From Bacillota bacterium (lineage in GTDB: Bacteria; Bacillota; Clostridia; Lachnospirales; Anaerotignaceae): a stretch of 64,000 bases of DNA. Location of the stretch: positions 105,971 through 169,970 of the forward strand of contig JAHZDZ010000007.1 of the NCBI GenBank assembly GCA_019422105.1, read 5' to 3'. How positions within the stretch are numbered: position 1 is the stretch's first letter; the number at the start of each line of letters is the position of its first letter. The notes beneath the pieces are model-generated. The model saw nothing but the letters and a program-made list of their open reading frames with translations. It ran no database searches and was not told the origin of the DNA. Shown here piece by piece: positions 17,114 to 26,315 of the stretch. The position numbers were made by a program, and so were the translations under genes.

Positions 17114-18082
17114 TTACTTTTTCAAAGCAGCATCTCTGCGGCAATTTCTTATCTCCTCCCAACTCGGAAGTGCCGGAATCGCCCCCAGTTTTGTTGTAGT
17201 CAGGCTGCCCGCCGCGTTGGCAAAGCGCACAATCTCCCTCAGCTTCTCCTGCTCTATTTCAGCCAGCGCATAGGGAAGCTGCGCAATACAGTACAAAACT
17301 GCCCCAAAAAAGGCATCCCCTGCTCCTGTTGTATCTATGACATTGACACCATAAGTGGAAACCTCCTCCTGAAAACCGTGGCAGGAATAGAACGCTCCTT
17401 TTTCTCCTCTGGACACAAGAACTAATTGGGGGCCATATTGATGAAGCTTATCTGCGCCCTTTGCCAATTCTGCCTCCCCTGTCAAAAGGCACATTTCCTC
17501 CTCCGATACTTTTAAAATATCTGTATAGGGAAGCATTTTGCATATCTCATCCGCCGCTTTTTCCTCCGAATGCTACAGGAGGGGTCTGTAATTGGGATCA
17601 AAACTGATAAGCTTTCCCTTTTTCTTAGCATAGCTCACGGCTTCCTGTACTGCGCCTTTTGATGGATTGTCTGTCAGGGAGACAGAACCGAAATGAAAAA
17701 TACGGCAATCATCAATATTGCGCTTATTTACTTCTTCGCCTGTCAGCATAATATCAGCGCCCTCTGTTCTGTAAAAGCTGAAGGAGCGGTCTCCCTCTTC
17801 GTTCAGCTCCACAAAAGCGAGGGTCGTGTGATAGTTTTCATCTATGACAAGCCCCTCCGTATCAATGTCGTTGTCCTCTAATATCTTTTTTAAGAAAAGT
17901 CCGAATCTGTCTTTGCCAATCTTTCCGATAAACGCAGTTTTGCCGCCCAGCTTAGAGGCCATGGCAAGGACGTTGGCCGGAGCGCCTCCCGGATTTCTGA
18001 CAAAAAGCAGATTTCCTTTGCTGTCCGTACCGCCGGGTGTAAAATCAATTAATATCTCCCCTATTGCTGTGATAGAAAACAT
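17114..18082 (-). pseudogene. Fructokinase (PfkB family) interrupted by one in-frame amber codon
   Basis: The 323-codon frame encodes a full-length PfkB sugar kinase: NPGGAPANVLAMASKLG near the start, GKIGKDRFG, FDPNYRPLL, and the ATP/anion-hole motif DTTGAGDAFFGAVL near the end. A TAG at 17573-17575 (minus strand) splits it; reading through continues in the same frame with HSEEKAADEICKMLPYTDILKV. Relatives usually have Trp here (TGG), so a single G-to-A change explains the break. The start has AAAGAGGTG upstream. Either a recent pseudogene, a strain or sequencing variant, or a suppressed stop. Related kinases phosphorylate fructose. Confidence 0.85.
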
Positions 18083-18471
18083 TTAAAACACCTCTTTTAT
18101 AATCCATTATCTCATATGGTATTAAATACAATTTTTTTATTATTGAAAAAATATAATCTCATATATGCAAATTTATTTCTATCTGATAATAGTACAGCCC
18201 CATTCTTTAATCAAAATGTAAAAATAATATTGTTCTGTTTGTTTTATATACAAATGCAGAATTTCGGTAATTTTATTGCACATGTCTTAACTGCTTGCTA
18301 TTAAATCTTATACAGAAACCTTTGTCACACTTTATCATAAAATCCTTTTCCCATCTATACTGTTTGTACAAAAAACGACATAACTCCACATTCCATCACA
18401 TTCATATGCAATAACAAATCTTTTTATGCTAATATAGAAATAGGTAAAATATTTGACAAGGATGTGATTCT
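18083..18471. other. AT-rich divergent intergenic region
   Basis: Nearly 390 bp between the fructokinase pseudogene and the NERD gene, strongly AT-rich. No gene or RNA recognised; promoters for both neighbours must lie here. Confidence 0.35.
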
Positions 18472-19263
18472 ATGAAATATCTGTTTCATTATATTCCTAT
18501 ATTAGTGCTAGCCATCCTTTTTTATCTCCTATTAAACCAACATAAAAGTAACCGTAAAACGCCAGAACATTTGAATGAGTCAGAAACGAAATACCCTCCG
18601 TCACTAAGAGATAAAGGGGCATATGGAGAATTTCTAACATACAATTGCCTGAAAAATATCGCTGGGGATAAAAAATGGCTCTTTAATGTGTATCTCCCTA
18701 CCGAAAACGGCACAACCGAAATAGATGTCCTTCTTATCCATAATTCCGGCCTCTATGCTTTTGAGTCAAAAAATTACAGCGGTTGGATTTTCGGCAATGA
18801 AAAGGATAAATACTGGGTGCAGTCTTTGCATGCCGGCAAAGGAAAAACTGCAAAAAATAAATTTTTAAACCCTATTATGCAAAATCAGCACCATATCAAA
18901 TATCTCAAGGCGCAACTCAAAGACAGCAGTATACCCGTGTACTCCTATATTGTTTTTAGTGAACGCTGCGTCATGAAAAATGTAACAATCTACGATGATA
19001 AGGCAAAAGTCGTAAAACGAAATTATCTTCTGGACGCCGTGAAGCAAAACAGTGAAGCAGTTCACATACTGAGCAAAAATGACATTACCTGTATCTATGA
19101 CAAGTTGAGTCCGTTTGCAAACGTCAGTGAAGAGATAAAACAAAAACATATTGAAAATATCCAAAAATGTCTGTCCACAAACAAGCCTACCAAAATAAAC
19201 GGAACAAATATAAATAACGATGGACACATCGAAGCTTTCACAGAAGAAGACAGAATAAAATAG
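18472..19263 (+). CDS. NERD-domain protein with N-terminal membrane anchor, 3' end altered
   Basis: A 263-residue protein with one N-terminal transmembrane helix (residues about 4-22), then a nuclease-related NERD domain: GAYGEFLTYNCL, TEIDVLLIHNSGLYAFESKNYSGWIFG (the D..E.K nuclease-like core). AAGGATGTG precedes the ATG. Relatives often end in a topoisomerase-type zinc ribbon; here that ribbon follows out of frame at 19340-19477, so the gene seems to have lost its C terminus by frameshift. Confidence 0.8.
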   Translation: MKYLFHYIPILVLAILFYLLLNQHKSNRKTPEHLNESETKYPPSLRDKGAYGEFLTYNCLKNIAGDKKWLFNVYLPTENGTTEIDVLLIHNSGLYAFESKNYSGWIFGNEKDKYWVQSLHAGKGKTAKNKFLNPIMQNQHHIKYLKAQLKDSSIPVYSYIVFSERCVMKNVTIYDDKAKVVKRNYLLDAVKQNSEAVHILSKNDITCIYDKLSPFANVSEEIKQKHIENIQKCLSTNKPTKINGTNINNDGHIEAFTEEDRIK

Positions 19264-19477
19264 AATTGCAGGAAGCGGCAAAAAACATTTTAAAACCTGA
19301 ATTTTCCGATATTTTTCAATACGAAAAAAAGGAAAAAATATGTCCAGATGCGGCAATGTCCTGACCCTTCGCGTCGCGGCAAAAGGAAAAAACAAGGGAG
19401 AAAGGTTTTGGGGCTGTTCCACCTATCCAAAGTGTACCTATACGGAAAAATACGTTGAGGAAAAGTCACACGTTTAA
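19264..19477 (+). pseudogene. Frameshifted C-terminal zinc ribbon of the NERD gene
   Basis: Downstream of the NERD stop a -1 frame continues as ELQEAAKNILKPEFSDIF..KEKICP and then, one base short, the next frame gives RCGNVLTLRVAAKGKNKGERFWGCSTYPKCTYT, a C4 topoisomerase-type zinc ribbon. Two frame changes (near 19250-19260 and at 19344-19346) would restore one protein. The ribbon could be translated alone as a 45-residue peptide from the ATG at 19340, which has AAGGA 8 bp before it, but that form lacks the first zinc Cys. Confidence 0.7.
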
Positions 19478-19536
19478 TCCTTCATTTTACTCCCCCGCTA
19501 ATCACATAATATCAATTGAGCGGTATCATGTCAGAA

Positions 19537-19573
19537 ATAAAAAAGCGGCTGCCCTTTGGCCTCCGCTTTTATT
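19537..19573 (-). terminator. Terminator of rpsF-ssb-rpsR
   Basis: On the minus strand AAAAGCGG/CCGCTTTT with inner GCC/GGC pairing, followed by T residues, just after rpsR. Confidence 0.7.
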
Positions 19574-19575
19574 AA

Positions 19576-19806
19576 TCAATCCTGTGTATATGGCATTAAC
19601 GCAATATGTCTTGCTCTTTTGATTGCAGTAGTCAATGCTCTCTGATGCTTTGCACAGTTTCCTGTGATTCTTCTTGGAAGAATTTTTCCTCTTTCAGAGA
19701 CATATCTTCTTAATTTGCTGATATCCTTGTAATCAACCTGTGTTACTTTATCAGCACAGCACTGGCAAACGCGTTTTTTCCTGCGGCCACGTTTTTTATT
19801 GATCAT
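19576..19806 (-). CDS. rpsR: 30S ribosomal protein S18
   Basis: A 76-residue S18 with the conserved core [31 protein letters not shown]. Two CxxC-like pairs near the N terminus (CQCC, then Cys) suggest the zinc-binding form. AAAAGGAGG precedes the ATG. Last gene of the rpsF-ssb-rpsR operon. Confidence 0.97.
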   Translation of the reverse strand: MINKKRGRRKKRVCQCCADKVTQVDYKDISKLRRYVSERGKILPRRITGNCAKHQRALTTAIKRARHIALMPYTQD

Positions 19807-19857
19807 TCCAAAAACCTCCTTTTAATTTTTATCTTTCCTGTTTTATCAGAAACCTCA

Positions 19858-20307
19858 TTAAAAGGGCAAATCATCGTCTTCTATGCTTTCATCAATAGGA
19901 TAGAAACCATCAGCCTGAGATGGAGCTTCCTCCATAGGCTTCGGTGCCTGAGGCTGGGAATCCCTGTGTGCTTCAAAGCTTGCTTTGCTCTCGGCAAAAT
20001 ACTGCTCCTCCACCACAACGTCCGTACTCCAGCGCTTCTTTCCATCCTGGTCGTCCCAAGAACGTACCTGAAGTCTTCCGACTACGCTTATCATTTGACC
20101 TTTTTTCAGAAACTTTTCAGCAAACTCACCGGATTTTCCAAAAGCGACACAGTTAATAAAATCCGCGTCAGGTTCACCCTGTCTTTTGAAACGGCGGTTT
20201 ACCGCTAAGGCATATCTGGCAACCGCTATGGGTTCATTTCCCTGGGAATAACGAACCTCAGGGTCTCTTGTCAGACGTCCCATCAAAATGACTTTGTTCA
20301 TTTCCAC
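19858..20307 (-). CDS. ssb: Single-stranded DNA-binding protein
   Basis: A 149-residue SSB: N-terminal OB fold beginning MEMNKVILMGRLTRDPEVRYS, with GRLQVRSWDDQDGKKRWSTDVV. The Gln/Pro-rich linker ends in the conserved acidic tip DDDLPF that recruits replication and repair proteins. Placed between rpsF and rpsR, the standard Firmicutes order. Confidence 0.97.
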   Translation of the reverse strand: MEMNKVILMGRLTRDPEVRYSQGNEPIAVARYALAVNRRFKRQGEPDADFINCVAFGKSGEFAEKFLKKGQMISVVGRLQVRSWDDQDGKKRWSTDVVVEEQYFAESKASFEAHRDSQPQAPKPMEEAPSQADGFYPIDESIEDDDLPF

Positions 20308-20316
20308 ACCTCCACA

Positions 20317-20604
20317 TTAAGCATCCTTGCGGATAACAAGGTAACGGAGAACGTTTTCCATAATGCGGACACGGCTTTCGATTTCAGCTGGAGCAGTTGC
20401 AGGCGCTTCAAAAGAAATAAAGCTGTAGAAACCTTCATTTACTTTCTGAATTTCGTAAGCGAGTCTTCTTTTACCCCAATCGTCAACCTTTTCGATGACA
20501 CCTTCAAATCTTGCAATAAGCTCCTGAATCTTTGTCATTTCAGCAGTTTTTGCTTCCTCGTCAAGGCTTGGGCTTAAAACCAATGCTAATTCATACTTGT
20601 TCAT
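20317..20604 (-). CDS. rpsF: 30S ribosomal protein S6
   Basis: A 95-residue S6 (MNKYELALVLSPSLDEE; DWGKRRLAYEIQKVNEGFY). AGAAGGAGGTG precedes the ATG. First gene of the operon; in other bacteria the S6:S18 complex represses through the leader. The upstream leader here contains a possible stem (TTTTCC/GGAAAA) but I could not confirm the known motif. Confidence 0.96.
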   Translation of the reverse strand: MNKYELALVLSPSLDEEAKTAEMTKIQELIARFEGVIEKVDDWGKRRLAYEIQKVNEGFYSFISFEAPATAPAEIESRVRIMENVLRYLVIRKDA

Positions 20605-20718
20605 GTTTACTTACACCTCCTTCTGGACTTATGGCCCTTTTCCTGGGAAAAGAGCAAGGATCAATCTTTGACTTACAATTGAATATGTTACCATATGTCA
20701 AATAAAAAAGCAAGGCTT

Positions 20719-21240
20719 TTATTTGATTTCCTGCAGATATTCCGGGTATTTCAACCTTTTCCTGCGGTAAATCATAAACTGGAACGGCATGCCGTCCTCT
20801 TCCATTATCTTTGCCGCTTCCGCAATTTCCCATTCCCTGTTTTCATCCAAATTCTCAAAATAGCTGTCCGCCGGAAAAGCCCTTTTTATTTTTGTCACAT
20901 ATGCTTTATGGCAATATGGAAGGAACTGCCTGTAAACACTCTCTCCACCCACAACAAAAACTTCTTTTTCCATATTTTCAACTTTACTGAGCACTTCCTC
21001 CACACTGCGGCAGACAACGGCATCTTCCCTGCAATAGCTGCTGTCTCTGCTTAATATGATATTTTCCCTGCCCGGAAGGGCTCTGCCGCCCGGAAAGGTT
21101 TCTATTGTTTTCCTACCCAATATAATGACAGCGCCTGTAGTCAAAGCCTTGAAATTTTTCAAATCCGCCGATATTCTCGTTAATAAATCGCCCTGATAGC
21201 CAATGGCCCAGTTTTCATCTACCGCAACAATCAGATCCAT
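20719..21240 (-). CDS. folA: Dihydrofolate reductase
   Basis: A 173-residue DHFR with MDLIVAVDENWAIGYQGDLLTRISADLKNFK, GRKTIETFPGGRALPGRENII and VVGGESVYRQFLPY. It regenerates tetrahydrofolate consumed by thymidylate synthase, whose gene lies 11 bp upstream. GGGGTG precedes the ATG. Confidence 0.95.
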   Translation of the reverse strand: MDLIVAVDENWAIGYQGDLLTRISADLKNFKALTTGAVIILGRKTIETFPGGRALPGRENIILSRDSSYCREDAVVCRSVEEVLSKVENMEKEVFVVGGESVYRQFLPYCHKAYVTKIKRAFPADSYFENLDENREWEIAEAAKIMEEDGMPFQFMIYRRKRLKYPEYLQEIK

Positions 21241-21251
21241 ACTGTCACCCC

Positions 21252-22082
21252 TTAAATTGCCACCGGAATCCTGCCCAATGATTCCCCATACTGGTATCCT
21301 GTTATCTTAAAATCATCCACAGTAAAATCGTAAAAATCCTTGATTTCCTTGTTTATCTCAAATTTTGGTGCGGGATAAGGCTTCCTTTGGATCATTTTTT
21401 CCACCATGGGGATATGTCTGTCATAAATATGCATGTCCGAAATAACATGGATAAACTCACCTGCCGTAAGACCGCTGACCTGCGCCAGCATATGTACTAA
21501 AACCGCATACTGCACGACATTCCAGTTATTTGCCGTAAGGGTATCCTGGCTTCTCTGGTTCAAAATGGCGTTCAACCTGTTTCCCGTCACATTAAATGTC
21601 ATGGAATAGGCGCAGGGATAGAGATTCATTTCATGCAGATCGCTGAAGGTATAAATATTCGTCATAATACGGCGGCTATAGGGATTATTCTTTAAATCAA
21701 ACAGAACCCGATCCACCTGATCGAATTCCCCTTCCCTGTACTTGTGCTTCACTCCCAGCTGGTAACCGTAGGCTTTGCCGATAGATCCGCTTTCATCCGC
21801 CCACTGATCCCAGATATGGCTGTTTAATTCATGAATGTTGTTGGACTTTTTCTGCCATATCCAAAGAAGCTCGTCAATGGCGTTCTTCCAATTGGTATAA
21901 CGCAGTGTCATAATGGGAAATTCCTCCTGCAGATTATAACGGTTGACAACGCCAAACCTTTTCACCGTATAGGCGCTCTCCCCGTCTTCCCAGTGGGGGC
22001 GCACCTTCTCATTTTCTGTAGAAAAACCGTTTTCCAGTATATCTTTGCAGTTTGCAATAAATATCTCATCCGCTTTACTCAA
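21252..22082 (-). CDS. thyA: Thymidylate synthase
   Basis: A 276-residue ThyA. The catalytic Cys lies in LYPCAYSM, the dUMP-binding segment is NQRSQDTLTANNWNV and the C-terminal signature DMHIYDRHI. The start is taken as the TTG at 22082 with AGAAGG 8 bp upstream, because the protein then begins with SKADEIFIANCKDIL; an upstream TTG at 22106 has no ribosome site. Paired with folA in a two-gene dTMP operon, preceded by family B copy 22231-22350. Confidence 0.94.
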   Translation of the reverse strand: MSKADEIFIANCKDILENGFSTENEKVRPHWEDGESAYTVKRFGVVNRYNLQEEFPIMTLRYTNWKNAIDELLWIWQKKSNNIHELNSHIWDQWADESGSIGKAYGYQLGVKHKYREGEFDQVDRVLFDLKNNPYSRRIMTNIYTFSDLHEMNLYPCAYSMTFNVTGNRLNAILNQRSQDTLTANNWNVVQYAVLVHMLAQVSGLTAGEFIHVISDMHIYDRHIPMVEKMIQRKPYPAPKFEINKEIKDFYDFTVDDFKITGYQYGESLGRIPVAI

Positions 22083-22197
22083 ATAGGCACCTTCTTTCTT
22101 TTTCAAAAAATTTGTTCAAGCCGTATCACAAATATCCATTTATACAGGCAAACCTTAATTCTTGCCCTTTTCCTCTTTTCTATATACAAAGTTGCAA

Positions 22198-22456
22198 GTT
22201 TATCAACAGTTCCCTTTCTGTACATTTTAGGCGGAAACCTCGAAATGCTCTGCATTTCTCAGTCGCTCTGCTCCTCAAGACAATTTTTCATAGCATAAAA
22301 TTCATCTACAAGCAGACATTTATTCTATGAATTGTCCTTCTCCGCTTTTCAATGCGCAAAGCAAAGAAAAATATAATTTTTCTTTGCTCGCGTTGCACGC
22401 GGCGTAGCATAAGGGAACTCTGTCTAGCCTTCGTTTATCAACAGTTCCCTTTCTGT
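22198..22456 (-). repeat. Family B copy flanked by a 24-bp direct repeat, upstream of thyA
   Basis: The family B core is at 22231-22350: AAAAGCGGAGA, CTGCTTGTAG, TTGAGGAGCAGAGCGACTG, the hairpin AAATGC/GCATTT and GAGGTTTCCGCC, reading towards thyA. A 24-bp sequence beginning GTTTATCAACAGTTCCC is present at 22198-22221 and again at 22433-22456. No TATAAT is seen at the start of this copy. The rest of the gap to recR (22457-22628) holds nothing I recognise. Confidence 0.5.
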
Positions 22457-22628
22457 TTCTGCTTTGCTTTTCACGAACATCATACCACAGGGGCATATGC
22501 CCACGCAACGAAAAGAAACCGTCAGAAAAAGGCTTTTGCTTGTGCAAAAAGCCTTATCTCTCTTGTCTATGAAAATATCCCTGTTTGAATATTATTGCGT
22601 ATCGGACGCTTTACAGACCGTAACTTAA

Positions 22629-23228
22629 CTACATTTCCCGTCTGCCCTCAAGAGCCCTGGAAAGGGTAACCTGATCCACATACTCCAAATCCCCGCCTAC
22701 AGGCACACCATTTGCAATACGCGTCACCTTAATCCCCAAGGGCTTCAAAAGCCTGCTGACATACATAGCTGTGGCTTCGCCCTCTACATTGGGGTTTGTG
22801 GCAAGGATCACTTCCTCGACCTGAGCCCCTTGAATCCTGTCAAGAAGCTCCTTTATCTTTAAATCCTGAGGCCCTGTCCCCGTCATAGGCGATATAGCCC
22901 CGTGAAGCACATGATAGACGCCGTGATATTCCTTTGTTTTCTCATAGGCCGCCATATCCCTGGGATCCTCCACCACCATAATCGTAGCCTTATCCCGCTT
23001 TTCGCTGCTGCAAATCGGGCAGGGATCTTCATCTGTAATATTGCAGCACACCGAACAGTATTTCACATTATTTTTTGCATTCAATATGGCGTCGGATAAA
23101 GACAAAGCCTTTTCCCTTGGCATATTGATAATATAAAAAGCCAGCCTCTGAGCCGACTTGGCGCCAACGCCCGGCAAGGCCGCCAGCTCCTCTATAAGCT
23201 TTGTAATTGAGTCGCCATAATAATTCAT
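22629..23228 (-). CDS. recR: Recombination protein RecR
   Basis: A 199-residue RecR: helix-hairpin-helix [16 protein letters not shown], zinc finger [16 protein letters not shown], and a Toprim domain ([13 protein letters not shown]). Acts with RecF/RecO in gap repair. Last gene of the dnaX-ebfC-recR group, 24 bp after ebfC. Confidence 0.97.
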   Translation of the reverse strand: MNYYGDSITKLIEELAALPGVGAKSAQRLAFYIINMPREKALSLSDAILNAKNNVKYCSVCCNITDEDPCPICSSEKRDKATIMVVEDPRDMAAYEKTKEYHGVYHVLHGAISPMTGTGPQDLKIKELLDRIQGAQVEEVILATNPNVEGEATAMYVSRLLKPLGIKVTRIANGVPVGGDLEYVDQVTLSRALEGRREM

Positions 23229-23252
23229 GCTACCGCTCCTGTTTCCATTCCA

Positions 23253-23591
23253 TTAAAACATGCCGTTGCCAAGACCGCCTGTGATTCTGCTCATTTCCGT
23301 ATTGTACATTTCATCGGCCTGCCGTACAGCCTCATTTACCGCAGACAGAATAATATCCTCAAGCATTTCCACATCATCCGCGTCAACCACCTCGGGGTCT
23401 ATCTTGATTGACTGTATCACTTTTTTCCCCGTAATTACAATTTTTACCGCGCCGCCACCGCTGGTAACCTCAAGCTCCTTATCCGCCAGAGCCGCCTGGG
23501 TTTCCTCCATCTGCTTCTGCATTTTCTGTGCCTGCTTCATCAGGTTATTCATGTTCATACCGCCATACCCGCCAAATCCGCCTTTTGCCAT
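23253..23591 (-). CDS. ebfC: YbaB/EbfC nucleoid-associated protein
   Basis: A 112-residue member of the YbaB/EbfC family (MNNLMKQAQKMQKQMEETQ; GGGAVKIVITGK; DPEVVDADDVEMLEDIILSAVNEA). GAGGAG precedes the ATG. Conserved between dnaX and recR in Firmicutes. Confidence 0.95.
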   Translation of the reverse strand: MAKGGFGGYGGMNMNNLMKQAQKMQKQMEETQAALADKELEVTSGGGAVKIVITGKKVIQSIKIDPEVVDADDVEMLEDIILSAVNEAVRQADEMYNTEMSRITGGLGNGMF

Positions 23592-23876
23592 ATTCTATAC
23601 TCCTCCTGTATATTTTTAAAATTTTTGGCCATTTCTGATACAGGCCCTTTTCCGGTGAGCACCACAAGAAAACAGCAGAGCTAAGAAAAAGCACTTCCTC
23701 TGGCCCTCTTGGCTTTTAGAGAAATGTCGTTTTGTTTTCTCAGCTGGCACTTCACCGGCGTCTGCCGGTTATGAAATAAAGCTTGCTTTTTATTTTCTTA
23801 ACACGGGACGCCACACTTAATCTATTTTATTTTAATATATCAGAAAGCTTTTGTCTATATTCCATAGATTTCAAAA

Positions 23877-25466
23877 TCATTCAAAATCCGCTTCCGGAAA
23901 ATATCCGCTCATAAGACTTTCAAACTCCAAGTCCTCTTCCTTTGCTTCCTCCTCACCATAAAGGGTTTTTCTTTTCTGCTCATATTCCCCTTTTGTGACG
24001 GCCTTGAGGGTAAATTCCCTTCCCATCCTTTCCGCCAATTTTTCGGAAATTTCTTCTTCCTTTTTTAGTATAATGTCCTCAATCGCCTTATTGTCACATA
24101 CCAGATAAAGTAAATCCTCCTCCAGATAACCTAAATCCACCTTGCTCAAAAGACCTTTTAAAGCCGCATCAAATCCACTTTTCAGCTCCGGCCATACGTC
24201 CATAATTTCCTTCATATCCTCGGGAAGAGCTTTCGGTTTAACCTTTTTCGCTGGTTTCTCTTTTTTCACTGACATGTCTGACGGGCCGGCAGGAACGGGA
24301 ACCGCAAAACTGCCGTTTTGTAAATTTCTCTCCAGTGATGCTATTCTGGCCGCCAACGCCTCATAGGACTCCTTTGCAGTTGGGGAGCACAGCTTCAAAA
24401 GAGCAACCTCCAACAGTATCCGTTCATTTCCGGCGTATTTCAGCTGTCCCATAAGCTCTGAAAAGGTTCTGATTAAAAACAAAATTTCTTCTCCCGAAAG
24501 CTTCTCCAGCTGTTTTTTATATTCCGCCATTGTCTCCTCCGAAACATCCAAAACAGCAGCCGCATCTGAGACAGTAGACACAACAAGAAGATTTCTCAGA
24601 TGGGACACCAAATCCTCCACAAACTGACCGACATCCCTTCCCTGCATCACAATCGCATCTACCATATCCATGCATTTCGCGGAATTCTTTGCCGCAATCG
24701 CATCTGTCATCTGGAAAAAAGCGCTGTCGTCAACCGATCCCATTATATCCAAAACCTTCTCTAAAGTTACTCTTTCTCCATAGTAAAAAGCAATGCACTG
24801 ATCCAATATACTCAGGGAGTCCCTCATGGAACCGTCTCCAAGCTTCGCAACATAGCGAAGCGCCCGCTCGTCCACCTCAACCTTCTCCTCCGCCAAATAC
24901 ACCTTCAGTGTTTCTACAATATCCTCCGATGAAATACGCCTGAAATCAAACCTCTGACAGCGAGAGAGTATCGTAGCAGGGACCTTTTGCGGATCGGTTG
25001 TCGCCAATATAAAAATGACATGAGCCGGAGGTTCCTCCAATGTTTTCAAAAGAGCATTAAAGGCACCGGTAGACAGCATATGAACCTCATCTATGATATA
25101 AACCTTGTATTTTCCTTCTGTTGGGGGATATTTTACCTCCTCACGGATTTCTCTGATATTGTCCACGCCATTATTGGAAGCGGCATCAATTTCCACCACA
25201 TTCAGACTGCGTCCCTCTGCTATCGCCTGGCACATTTCGCATGTATTGCAGGGTTCCCCCTCCTTTGGCGTCAGACAATTGATAGCCCTGGCAAATATCT
25301 TGGCAGTCGATGTTTTTCCGGTGCCTCTCGTCCCGCAGAACAGATAGGCGTGGGATACACGGCCGTTCATAATCTGGTTTTTCAGCGTCTTAACAATATG
25401 CTTTTGCCCAATGACATGCTCAAAGGTTCTGGGTCTGAATTTTCTGTATAATGCTTGATATGCCAT
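23877..25466 (-). CDS. dnaX: DNA polymerase III gamma/tau subunit
   Basis: A 529-residue clamp-loader ATPase. Walker A GTRGTGKTS, zinc motif CLTPKEGEPCNTCEMC, Walker B IIDEVHMLS, and the SRC arginine-finger motif LSRCQRFDF, followed by domain III and a C-terminal tau-like region. AGAAAGGAGA precedes the ATG. A 285-bp gap without a recognised feature separates it from ebfC. Confidence 0.97.
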   Translation of the reverse strand: MAYQALYRKFRPRTFEHVIGQKHIVKTLKNQIMNGRVSHAYLFCGTRGTGKTSTAKIFARAINCLTPKEGEPCNTCEMCQAIAEGRSLNVVEIDAASNNGVDNIREIREEVKYPPTEGKYKVYIIDEVHMLSTGAFNALLKTLEEPPAHVIFILATTDPQKVPATILSRCQRFDFRRISSEDIVETLKVYLAEEKVEVDERALRYVAKLGDGSMRDSLSILDQCIAFYYGERVTLEKVLDIMGSVDDSAFFQMTDAIAAKNSAKCMDMVDAIVMQGRDVGQFVEDLVSHLRNLLVVSTVSDAAAVLDVSEETMAEYKKQLEKLSGEEILFLIRTFSELMGQLKYAGNERILLEVALLKLCSPTAKESYEALAARIASLERNLQNGSFAVPVPAGPSDMSVKKEKPAKKVKPKALPEDMKEIMDVWPELKSGFDAALKGLLSKVDLGYLEEDLLYLVCDNKAIEDIILKKEEEISEKLAERMGREFTLKAVTKGEYEQKRKTLYGEEEAKEEDLEFESLMSGYFPEADFE

Positions 25467-25635
25467 AATGCGATCTCCTTTCTGTGGAAAAATACATAGC
25501 AGAAAACCAATAATTTTATTCTGCTTCTTATTACCTATTATGTTAATTATACCATAAAAGACAGAAAACGGCTTTAAAGCCGCAGTTTTCCAGGTTCTCC
25601 GCTGAAATTTATCGTTTGTTATACCACAATTTCAA

Positions 25636-25760
25636 ACGGAAAGCTCCGTAAAATTTACGTTTTTCTCAGTCGTATTACGCCTTGAGTCCTTCAAAAAAGC
25701 ATTTGCTTGTCTGAAACAGCCGAGCCGGTTCTTTTCCGTCTTCTCTCCGCTTTTTCGCGT
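25636..25760 (-). repeat. Family B copy upstream of dnaX
   Basis: Reads GCGAAAAAGCGGAGAG, CTCGGCTGTTTCAGACAAGC, ACTCAAGGCG, then the hairpin CGTAAATTTTACG and GGAGCTTTCCG towards dnaX. It occupies the 400-bp gap between the SRP RNA and dnaX. The TATAAT seen in other copies is absent (TTTCCG instead). Nothing else is recognised between 25467 and 25635. Confidence 0.5.
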
Positions 25761-25868
25761 CGGAAATCCCCATAAAGCAAAGTTTTACTCGGTCGTATTC
25801 TTCCGCAAGTCTTTCCCATACAGCAAAAAAGCACAGCCATCACCGGCTGTACTCTTCCTTTATCAATT

Positions 25869-26143
25869 AGGAATCCGTGCATCTGCTTTTGACTTTACTT
25901 TCTGAGCGTTACCAGTATCGGAAGCTCGGGCCAAGCGACCTTGTGGCACATAGAAGTGGCTGCTTAGTGCTGCTGCCTTCCGGCCCTGACACGGTTCACA
26001 GGTTCCTATTGCACAAGACTCAACCGTCAGCACCCCCTTTAAAGGGCAGACCCCAAAAAGAAAAAGCCTGGAGCAGACATCACCCCCACTATAGCGGATT
26101 GTGGGTACAGGGAGCCGCTGCTTCCCCGGCTAGCACGGAAATC
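25869..26143 (-). ncRNA. ffs: Signal recognition particle RNA (large Firmicutes type)
   Basis: The minus strand contains the conserved domain IV loop GGGCCGGAAGGCAGCAGC, and the ends TTTCCGTGCTAG (5') and CACGGATTCC (3') can pair, giving about 275 nt as in the Bacillus scRNA. CCCTGTACCCACAATCCGCT near the 5' end matches the Alu domain of such RNAs. The position between tadA and dnaX is the usual one. Exact ends are estimated. Confidence 0.92.
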
Positions 26144-26202
26144 TTATTCACATACTTATTGCTTTACTAGTATACCGTCTTTTCTTCCAACTGTCAATAA
26201 AC

Positions 26203-26310
26203 ATAATATACCATAAAAGCGGAGAAAGCAGGCTGCACAGAAGCAATACTGCAAGCAGTCCGTTTGCATACTATTCACACTATCTCCGTTTTTTCGCGGA
26301 TATTATACCC
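26203..26310 (-). repeat. Short family B copy with inverted ends, upstream of the SRP RNA
   Basis: The minus strand begins with TATAAT (26302-26307), ATCCGCG-AAAAAA-CGGAGA, contains CTGCTTGCAG, and ends in TTCTCCGCTTTTATGG, an inverted partner of the start. It is about 108 bp and MITE-like. The TATAAT lies about 160 bp before the SRP RNA and could help to transcribe it. Confidence 0.5.
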
Positions 26311-26315
26311 TACAG

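Noticed and set aside
22198..22456. CRISPR-like repeat pair (24-bp sequence twice)
   Set aside because: Only two copies, 235 bp apart, without regular spacers or cas genes.
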